A stretch of 64,000 bases of DNA, taken from Anarhynchus alexandrinus (taxonomy: Eukaryota > Chordata > Aves > Charadriiformes > Charadriidae). The stretch's first letter is position 1, and every line of letters begins with the position of its first letter. The position numbers and the translations under genes were made by a program. Below the pieces are notes generated by a model. That model searched no databases. It worked only from the letters and a program-made list of their open reading frames with translations, and was not told the DNA's origin. The DNA lies in contig VUYV01000008.1 of NCBI GenBank assembly GCA_008711295.1, positions 62,001 through 126,000 of the forward strand. The letters run 5' to 3'. Below are positions 55,131 to 64,000 of this stretch, one piece after another.

Positions 55131-56298
55131 GGGGTGGGCCTTCAGAGGGGGGGCCCTCCTGACCCCTGCCAGGTGCTGGTGGGGCTTCCCTGAGCCCCAG
55201 GAGGCATCAGGGGTGCTGGAGGTCCTGGAGGAGGTCTGGGGTCCTGGGTTCCTCACCATGGCCCAAGGTCCTGCCCTGCTGGAGCCACAAGCCCAGGGAC
55301 ATGTTGGCATCCAGCACACCTCAGTGGTCCCCCTTGGTGGCTCTGCTGGCACGTGGAGCCCACCGCCACCTTCAGCCACCCTGAGGTCCCACGTTGAGGG
55401 GGATGTTCTCCAAAACTCCTCACCTCCTTGCATTTCATTTGGGGCTGGGTTGCTGCCTTCAGCAGACCCTAGTTCTCACACTGCAAGCGGCAGGTGATAA
55501 TGCTGCTCTCTGCACCTTCTCCATGCAGAACTCTACAACTCTGCTCCACAGTAAGGGCAACTTCTCACTCCCTCTGTCCTCACACAGAATTGCTCCTATG
55601 GTTGATTGCTGCCTTCTCTGCTCTTCCCTCATCCTTCTCCAGGTAGAGGAACCGGGAGGGTGTGCAAATGGGATGCCCCAAGGGTTCCTGCCCTGGCATA
55701 ACACTGGTTCTTCTGGCTTTGCTGGACCAGTTCTCCCAGTATGATCCTCCTTTAGGACCAGTCTCCATGCAAACTACCACTTATTCCTACCCATTGCTCC
55801 TGCACTGTACTAGTTATTAACATGAAAGGACATTCTTCCCTATCTTACTCGGTTGCACCAAGACCTCTCCATGAGGGACGCAGACAGATTTGGGGTTTTT
55901 TGCAAAATCCCGCTTGCAAAGGGGCTCATGGAGACCGGTGGCCACTGCCACCAACTTGGAGGAGGAGCACCAACTCTCCTGGCTGCATCTAATCCTTTCC
56001 TGTAATTCCTTGGAAGCATGGAAGAGCACAGACCTTCCCAGAGTTATGGGAGAACAAGTCAGCCAGCACACCAGCCCCATGGCTTAAGGCCGCCATGGGA
56101 CGGTCCCTTGATGTGCGAGTGCAGGAACTGCTCTGAATCCCTACTGCAAAGGGCGTTCTCCTCTCAGAGACCTGGAATTGAAAATCAGGGTTGGACTTTT
56201 GTCCTTCCCAAAGCTGATCCCATCCTTCTCTCCCCAGCCAGCGTTGGTCCCTCCCAGTGCAGTTTCTCTAATACGCTGAAGCTGCGGCTCTTCTGGAG
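55131..56298. other. Upstream region of SLC28A
   Basis: No repeat or coding exon is recognised. The promoter and any 5' UTR exons of the transporter should be here, but I see no TATA box or CpG island that would place the start. Confidence 0.4.
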
Positions 56299-59200
56299 AT
56301 GGAAGAAAACCAGATAACCCTGGACAACCTTGAGAGGGGTGCAGATAACCCAGCTTTCAGCTCCCTGGTAAGCCCTCCCTTCCCCTCCCGTCGGGGTACA
56401 GGAGCTGCTCAGTGCGGTCCCACTAACAATGTTTTCCAGGGGGAGGAGAGACTCTATGCAGAATCCGATGGGCCACGTGGTGAGAGCAAGGAAGAGAGGA
56501 GAGGAAAAGGGAAAGGGAGATTCTCCTCCTACTGCAGGTAGGACAACCCCTGGTGATGCGTGTATGTAGGGTATTTCCAGTGCTTATAGCATGTCTGCAA
56601 TCCTTGGGCCAGAGTTTCTCCTGGAGCCAAACCAGGCTTGCAAGTACCTGATCTGGGAGCAGAGTAGGGTTGTATTGACCACACAGAACGCACAGTGCCT
56701 GATGGCTCTATATGGCTTTGTGAGGTGGCAGTGGCAGGTCCCTGTCCCTACAGCAGCAACCCAGAGCAAGCCTCCGCTCGGGGTGCCTGGGGTGCTGGGC
56801 CATGTAGTGGGGTCTCCCTGGCCATAACGGGCCAGCTTGCTCCTCCCAGGAGTGGGCAGTAGAGCTGCTAGAAGCCACAGCACACCTACACCACATTGCC
56901 ACTGCCACAGGTGCCCTCCATGAGGCACGGTCACCACCCGGGTCCATTGGGTTGGGTTGGGTTGATCTTCAGGATCCATCTTCTGCACCTCTCACGTCTC
57001 TGGCATGTGACTTCCCCCAGGAAGGCCCTGCAGCCGGCGTCCAAGGCAAAGCGCTTCTGCAAGGCTCATGCCAAGGTGTTGAGAATGGTTGTCCTGGGGC
57101 TCCTTGGAGTAGGTGAGGACTTCCTGGCACTGAGACCCCATCTCCACATCCCTTTGGCTGACCATGCCCCCAGCCTCCAAGCACTGGTCACAGCCACCCA
57201 TGTGGAGGTTGTATCTGCTCTCGCCAGCCCCACTGCCTTCCTCCTCCTCACCCCACCACTCCTGTCCATGAGTGCTACCTGCACCTCACTGTCTTCCTCC
57301 CCTTTCTCCACCTACCCAAAGCGTTTACTGAGCCTCTTCTGCTTGCTTCATGTGCCCCCAGACAGCTGAGGTGCTGTCACCAGTGACCCTGGCTGCTGAG
57401 GTGGTGCTCCCTAAGCCCTCCCCGCACACAGCTGGGAGCCTCAAGGGTGGCCGGGAAGGACATTTGGAGGAAATGAACCTCATTGTTGGCCCCGGTTAGT
57501 GTTATGAATCTGCGATCCTACTGCCCTGATGTTTCTGACCCCCAACGTGTCTTCTCCAGCCTATCTGTGCTACTTCATTGCGGCCTGTTGGCTCAACTTC
57601 CAGCGAGCCCTTGCCTTGGTTGTCATGACTGCTGTGGTTGCCTTCTTCGTCTGCTGGAGTCTCTTCAAGAAGCACTGTGGGGCAAAGGTATTGCTGCTCC
57701 TCAGCCCCGTGTGGAAATGCTTCCAGAAGTCCTGGCCATGGATGAAATGGTGAGTCAGGAAGAGGCAGGGCCACATCCCTCCCAGCGCCCAGTCCCCTCT
57801 CTCATGTTTGCCCCACCAGAGCTGGGCTGGTGCAACTGACAGCCAGTGGCACTGGGCACATGCCCTAGTGCCGTGCAGGCACCTCATGAATGATAAGGCA
57901 TGGCCCAATCTGGGAACCACTGAAAAGCCATGGCAGAAACGCCTTGTACTCTACCTCAGTACCATGATGGCTATTCACACCTCTTATTTGTGTCTGAGCA
58001 CCAGGTTTCATCAGATGCATGGACCTTACGGTAGCATCTCCTGCACAATTAGCTCCTGCCCTTCATGAGCTGCTCTCCGCATGGGGTCATCCTCTCTGTG
58101 ACATCTGGGATTTTCTTTGCAGGCTGCTGTGGATGGCCCTCCTGGGAGGCCTGATCACGTGGCTGGCTTTGGACACCGCCAGAAATCCAGAACAGCTCAT
58201 CTCGTTAGCTGGCTTCTGCTTTTTGGTGCTGTTCCTGTTTGCCTGCTCCAAGCACCATGGCGCAGTATGTGTTTCAGGTGTGGCTTGGCCATTGGTGCCC
58301 TTGCAGGAGGTAGCAACCCAGCACTGGGGAAGAAGTGCTCCCTTCCCACTGGCATCTCCTAATGGCCCGTCACTGGAGCTCCCTGGAGGAAGCAGAAGCC
58401 CAGCAGGGCTCCTGGGCAGAGCTGGGCACACTGATCAGCTGAGCTGGTTGGGTGGATGGAGCCCCAAAGCTACCCCCTTCCCACTGCTCAACTCAGGGCT
58501 CCCCCACAGTGCCTCCATCCTCTTTTCCACCATGTCTCTCATAGTGGGTCAGACCCAGAGACCCAGCACCAGACCTATGCTTGAGCATCAGGTGCCTGCA
58601 GGGCATCAGGTGCCTTGGGTGGCTTGGGCAGAAATGACTGAAGTCCCAGTGGCTTCCAACCTAACCTACTTAAATGTTTTGGGCAATCCCTCCACCCCCT
58701 TTCTCCCAAGGAACAGGAATTTTTGCCTAGACGGTCCGTACTTCCAGTCAAACCATCTGAAGGCCTCTATGCTTGTCTCCTCCTGCGTAAGCCTGGCAGG
58801 TTATGTTCTACCAGCCAGTTCCTACATCCCACTGACTCTTTTTCTACTATCACCAACCTATGTTTGTGGGTTTCTATGACACTTTCTTTGTTAGCATCCC
58901 CATGACCCTCACCCAGGGCACAGTCTGATGGTGTTTGCCACGTGCAGTGGTCAAAGGGGCAGGAAGCCAGAGTCTGTGGGCTTTGCTAACATCTCAGTCC
59001 CCGTTCTGCTCTTGGTCCCCAGGTGTCCTGGAGAGCTGTTTTCTGGGGTCTTGGCTTGGAGTTCTTGTTTGGACTCTTCGTCCTCCGAACAACCCCCGGT
59101 GTCCAAGCTTTCCAGTGGCTGGGTAACCAGATCCAGGTACTGAGTCTGCTTGCTCTGTCCCATGCTTGCACTCTCCATGTAGCTCCCCTGGGATCAGCAA

Positions 59201-62200
59201 GAAGAGCAGAGGGTGGCATGGGGCAGAGAAGCTGCAGGGACTGCACACTCACAAACACTTTTGGGGGGAGGTGGAGAAAAGCCAGCTCTTCCCTGGATTT
59301 CTGCAGCAGCCCAGGCCCTTTGGTGCAGTCTCCCTTGCAGGCCAGAAGTACGTCGCTCGGAGACAGCCCACCAGTATCCCCAGCTTAGGTTTCACTAGGT
59401 CATTCTCTGGCAGGGCAGTGAAATGAGCTGTGGGGCTGGGGTTATGGACCCCTGTGTTGTGGTTGAAGTGAGATGTCAGGGAAAGAGCTAATGGAGACCT
59501 CCGTCCTACCATGTAACTTCTCCACTCTCAGTTCTTCCTGGGCTACACCAAAGCTGGCTCCAGCTTCGTCTTTGGGGAGAAGCTCATTGAAGAAGTCTTC
59601 GCCTTTCAGGTCAGCTTGGGGAATGGGGTATGGGAGGGAGAGGCAGAGGCCGGTTTTCTTCTGTCCTGGCTGCCTGCCTTCTTCTGACCCCTGCTGGGTC
59701 CTGGAGAGCATGGAGCTGAATGCAGCCAGTGTTGCCGGAGCAGAGCTCAACCAGCTCGAGGATGGGTCTCCCTCAGCTTTGTACCCACCTGTAGACCTCC
59801 TCAGTGCCATGGGGGATTTGCGCTGGCCCTGTCCCTCCTGCCAGCCTGGCCCAGTCTTGTGGCACACCAATAGCTTGGGGTGGCTATGCAACACCACGCC
59901 ATGTCCAGCTCATGAGACAAAGGGGCTTGGTCCCAAGTGTACTTAGATGTGCTGCTCAGCTCTCCTTTAACCCCACGCTCTGGTGCCTTGCCTGCAGACT
60001 CTGCCCATCGTTGTCTTCTTCAGTTGTGTGATGTCCATCCTCTACTACCTTGGTGTCATGCAGTGGCTCATTGTCAAGGTAGGGCCCCCCACTCGGCTCT
60101 GGGATGGTGGTGGAAAGGAGAACCTGTTGGCTTCTCTGACTACTATGATCAGCTGAGGGATGTCCCAGGAAAATTGGGATGGGACTAATTTGGGGTGATT
60201 TGTCCTGCTAAAAGAATACACACAAAACCCCTCTTTCTTGCATGTCCTCCTGAGAAAGCCCAGCCCTGGGGTTGATGTTGCTACCTGGTCTGTGGGCGCT
60301 TCCCGAGATCACCTCTGTTTCAGCAGGCGGGAGGGCCAAACAGTGCCCTGCTTCGTGGAGTGGGTGGCAGGGTGCCAGGAGCCTTTGTGAATGCAGTGGC
60401 CCTCTCTCTCCCCAGATCTCCTGGCTGCTTCAGATCTCGATGGGCACCACTCCCACCGAGACCCTCAGCGTGGCGGGGAACATTTTTGTGGGACAGGTAA
60501 GGTGCTGGGCAGGAGATCCAGCTTCTCAGCCCTTGCAGCTGAGCCTGCCCAGAGGGTCTTCTCCTCCCTTCCCAAGAGACCTGTGTCCCTGCGTGGCCCT
60601 GCCTCAAGGACAACAGGGATTTCTCTCTCACAGACCGAAGCCCCGCTGCTCATCCGCCCGTACCTTGCAGACATGACCCGTTCAGAAATCCACGCTGTGA
60701 TGACTGGTGGCTTTTCCACCATTGCAGGAAGCGTGATGGGTGCCTACATCTCCTTTGGGGTGAGTGCACGAGCAGACATATGCCACACACTCCTGACTAT
60801 GGGGTCCCAACATGCAAGACCTGCCCTGGACTTGCAGGGGGAAGGCAGCCCCCAGCGCATGCCCCATGGGCCCCTTCCATAAGCAGGATGAGGGCAGGTT
60901 GCCTCCACGTCCAGCCTCACCTTTGCTGGCCTGGCCAAAACCCTGGAGTCCTGCCAGGTAGAAGGCACTGCCGTGGGACCCTCACTGCATGTCCTTGCAC
61001 AGTGAGCAGGGCAAATCTCCCTGAATCATGGGATAATTTAGCCTGGAAGGACCCTCTGGGGGTCTCTGATCCACCCTCCTGCCCAAATGAGGTGATGGCA
61101 AAGCTCAAGCGGATACCCAGGGCCTTGTCCAGGTTGGTGGTGAACATCCCCATGGATGGAGATCTCCCCCCACCTCACTGGTCCATCCCACAGGTCATGG
61201 GGAACAATTTCTTCCTTACATCCAATTGGAATTTCCCCACTGAAACTGTCGTTGCTTCTCACCCTTTCACTGGGGATCTCTGAGCGGTGTCTTCCCTCCA
61301 ACCCCCTTTTAAGTAGTTGGGAATGGCATCTACAACCCCCTCAGCCCTCTTTTCTCCCAGCGGAACAAGCCCAGCTCCTCCAGCATCGCCTTGGCGGTCC
61401 TGTGCCCCGACACCTCCCCGGGGGATGCCCTCCTCAGCCCTGGACACGGTGTCCAAACGTGGCCTCATCAGTGCTCCATAATGGGGAATAAACCTTCCCC
61501 TTGACCTGCTGGCCGAGCTCCTGCTATTTAAACATTAATTAGTCTCCTTAAACGGGGAGCCAAGGTTGAAAGGTCAGAGAAATGAGACGTTGCCACTCGG
61601 CGGGCAGGGGAGGGGTTGAGACCAGGAGTGTGGCTCTTCGTCAGCAGGTGGAAGTTCGCAATGTTGCACAAACTATTGCTCTGATGCTGATAAAAAAGGG
61701 ACAAGGAAGGGACAAGAATCATCACAGTTAGGTCAAACGGCAGGAGAGATTAACATCTCCGATGCCGTGATCGTTGCAGCTCCAGCAGTGCCTCCATCCA
61801 TGCAAGGTGCCCTACATGCCGTGGCCGGCTAAGATGGGGAAAACAGAGACATTTTTCCCACCCTGAGCAGAGAGCCCTGACTCGCTCTGAGCATCGCTAG
61901 CTGATGCCAGCCATATGCTGGGACACCCTGGGGTGGGACATCATGGGGCGCAGCCTTGCGCCGAGGTGCCAAAGCCCCACGGTGTGCACCTTGCAGATAG
62001 ACGCGGCATCACTGATCGCGGCCTCCGTGATGGCTGCGCCCTGCGCCCTTGCCATGTCCAAACTCGTCTACCCCGAAGTGGAAGAATCCAAATTCAAGGG
62101 CAAAGGAAGCATCCGCCTCTCCAGTGGGTGAGTGTGGGGAGAGGGATGGTAGAGTAGGGCTGCACGTGTCCTGCTGGTGTGGGGAAACCACAGGGGCAAT

Positions 62201-63936
62201 TTGGTGGACATGGCGGGTGGCCTGAGGTTGGGAGAGCCTGTGGGGTGCGGACACCCATGGAGCGAGAGCTGACCCTGCACAGGGGATGCAGGGCCACGTG
62301 AGCCCATCAGGGTCTTTTTTCCATGCAGGGAAGAGCAGAACATCCTGGAAGCTGCAAGCAACGGGGCTGCCGCCTCCGTGGGGCTCGTGGCCAACATTGC
62401 GGCCAACCTCATTGCCTTCTTGGCGGTGCTGGAGTTCATCAACACTGCCTTGCGCTGGTTTGGGGAGATGGTGGACATCAAGGGGCTCTCCTTCCAGGTA
62501 ACCCCATGGGCAGCCCCATGGTCTGGGCTGCCAAAGCCTGCATTCCCCACCCATCCTTACCTTTGCCTGCTGCCTTGGTAGGCTGCTGAGACCCTTGCTG
62601 GGTGTTTGGCAAATACTGGTGTCCAAGCCAGGAGCTATGAAGATGGTCAGCTCTGAGTTGCTCCCTTCTGGGATGCTTTCCCCAGGTGATTTGCTCCTAC
62701 GTCCTCATGCCCGTGGCCTTTCTCATGGGGGCGGACTGGGCAGACTCGCCGCTGGTGGCCGAGCTCTTGGGGATCAAGATCTTCCTGAACGAGTTTGTGG
62801 CGTACCAGCAGCTAGCCACATACAAGAAGAACCGTCTGTCGGGCCTGGAGGAGTGGGACGGGAGCCGGAAGCAGTGGATATCTGTGAGGGACACCTGCCA
62901 TCCTGCCAGGCACAGGGCAGGGATGGAGCCAGCTGAAACAGGGCACGGGACCTGGCCAGGCAGATGGGTGGTGGGCAGGTAGGGGGATGATGGTGTTGGG
63001 GGTGGGAGAGCAGCTGTGGCCAGCTAGACTTGGATGTCCACACACTGCTGGGCACGGGGTCACTCTGAAGGAATCAGTGAAGACTTGTATCCTTGGTGGG
63101 GCAGATCATGGTGCTACAGGGCCCCCTGTCCCCCCAGCCCAGCCTCTCCCAAGCACAGGCTGCCCACCACCTGCATCCTTGCTCCCAAAAACAGCTGAAG
63201 GAGAAAGGACTGGGGCGTGGGACTCATCTTCATCATGTCTGGCTGGGCTGGGAGCTATGACACAGTGCTCAGCTCTGGGTGCTCTGGGGCTGATGCTGGG
63301 CCAAGGTGACCAGCCCCTGCTGCTGTCTCCTCCAGGAGCGAGCCGAGAGCATCACCACCTTTGCGCTCTGCGGGTTTGCCAACCTCAGCTCCATTGGGAT
63401 CATGCTGGGAGGCCTGGGTGAGTGTGACCCCACATCCTGGGTGCCTGGGCACCATGCGGGGGGATCCTGATCCCAGGGAGCAAGGTCTTGGCTGGCGCAG
63501 GTGGAATTTGCTGCCCTGAAGCCTCTGTGTTTGGTCTCTGCCAGCACACAGATAAGAAACAGGATTTGCATGAGTCGATAGGGACGATTTTGCACTGCAC
63601 CCATGGGCAAGAGCACGTGCACATGCCACAAGCCTGGGTGCCACCCAGCCACGGGGCAAAGAGCAGAGACTCGTGTGGAGAGCTCCGAGGGCTCTGATCA
63701 ATCACCCACGGGTCCAGGGTGGGCCACTACATGGCAGAGCCAGCAGGGAACCTGGGAAATGTCCCTGCCCGTCCCCAACCAGGGGTAGAGCTGGAGCAAG
63801 GATCTGACTCACCTTGCTCTTTGCTTTGTCCCCGCAGCCTCCATGGTACCCCAGCGCAAGGGTGACTTAGCCTCCGTGGTGCTGCGAGCCCTGCTCACCG
63901 GCATCTGCGTTTCCATGCTCAACGCCTGCCTGGCAG
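56299..63936 (+). CDS. SLC28A2: Concentrative nucleoside transporter, CNT1/2 type, 15 coding exons, 3' end outside window
   Basis: The protein imports nucleosides with sodium across the plasma membrane (SLC28 family). Exons: 56299-56367, 56440-56537, 57021-57112, 57560-57749, 58123-58264, 59023-59136, 59532-59609, 59998-60078, 60416-60496, 60634-60759, 61997-62127, 62329-62497, 62686-62883, 63336-63417, 63838-63936. All introns are GT-AG, and the frame gives 583 residues, with about 65-70 more expected beyond the edge. Landmarks: [46 protein letters not shown]-like [39 protein letters not shown] and [12 protein letters not shown] 56299 has G at -3 and +4. Position next to SHF and tRNA-His says SLC28A2. 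Many positions are instead closer to human SLC28A1, so orthology needs a tree. Confidence 0.93.
60416..60759 (+). CDS. SLC28A2: SLC28A exons 9-10: substrate-binding core
   Basis: Exons 60416-60496 and 60634-60759 encode residues 289-357, corresponding to the TM7-TM8 region in CNT1 numbering. Conserved glutamates E303 and E317 match E308 and E322 of human CNT1. The residues that set purine against pyrimidine choice are G314-Q315 and S348-V349. A constant offset of 5 from human CNT1 supports this alignment. Confidence 0.88.
61023..61530 (-). repeat. Older CR1 LINE 3' region
   Basis: It lies in the intron between SLC28A exons 10 and 11, antisense to the gene. Blocks GAATCATGGGATAATTTAGC, GGCCTTGTCCAGGTTGGTGG and CTTGACCTGCTGGCCGAGCT follow the reversed CR1 order with much divergence. 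Confidence 0.75.
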
Positions 63937-64000
63937 GTAAGTCCCTGCCCACTGCCAGCGGGGCCAGAAAGAGCCAAGGAAGGAGAAGCAAAGGGTTGAA

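Noticed and set aside
56299..63936. SLC28A3 (CNT3) as the identity of the transporter
   Set aside because: The selectivity residues match CNT3, but the surrounding sequence ([35 protein letters not shown]) is of the CNT1/2 type, and SHF synteny fits SLC28A2.

Overview
The window looks like avian nuclear DNA, about one tenth to one fifth of it repeats. Many truncated CR1 LINE copies carry the bird-type 3' end (tandem ATTCTATG-like termini, or TAGAATCATAGAATGG when reversed). There is one solo LTR of the kind left by bird ERVL-like elements. The genes have vertebrate introns with GT-AG ends and CpG-island promoters. Human orthologues of SHF, the histidine tRNA genes and SLC28A2 lie together on 15q21.1 (recalled), so this is probably the bird counterpart of that block. 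MZT2, on human chromosome 2, is an extra neighbour here. The exact species cannot be told from the sequence.

Layout: (1) 488-11290, minus strand, MZT2, three coding exons with a 10.2-kb second intron that holds CR1 copies and the solo LTR. (2) 11291-21400, intergenic: a GC-box minisatellite at the MZT2 promoter, several CR1 fragments and a decayed CpG-rich tandem array. (3) 22036-39916, minus strand, SHF, an SH2 adaptor in seven coding exons with a CpG-island first exon. (4) 40007-52116, a long gene-free stretch with old and young CR1 copies and a CpG island. (5) 52117-52666, two tRNA-His(GTG) genes pointing toward each other in a perfect 120-bp inverted repeat. (6) 52893-55130, CR1 pieces, a 975-bp assembly gap and G-rich low-complexity DNA. 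(7) 56299-63936, plus strand, 15 coding exons of a concentrative nucleoside transporter (SLC28A2 by position), running off the right edge.

The three protein genes do not form one pathway: MZT2 acts in the gamma-tubulin ring complex, SHF in tyrosine-kinase signalling, and SLC28A in sodium-coupled nucleoside uptake. All exon models were joined by hand from splice sites, and reading phase closes across every junction (459 nt for MZT2, 1368 nt for SHF, 1750 nt for the visible part of SLC28A). I found no novel multi-gene system. The best leads are the transporter's selectivity residues, the tRNA palindrome, the SHB/SHD-like first exon of SHF and the two unusual tandem arrays.
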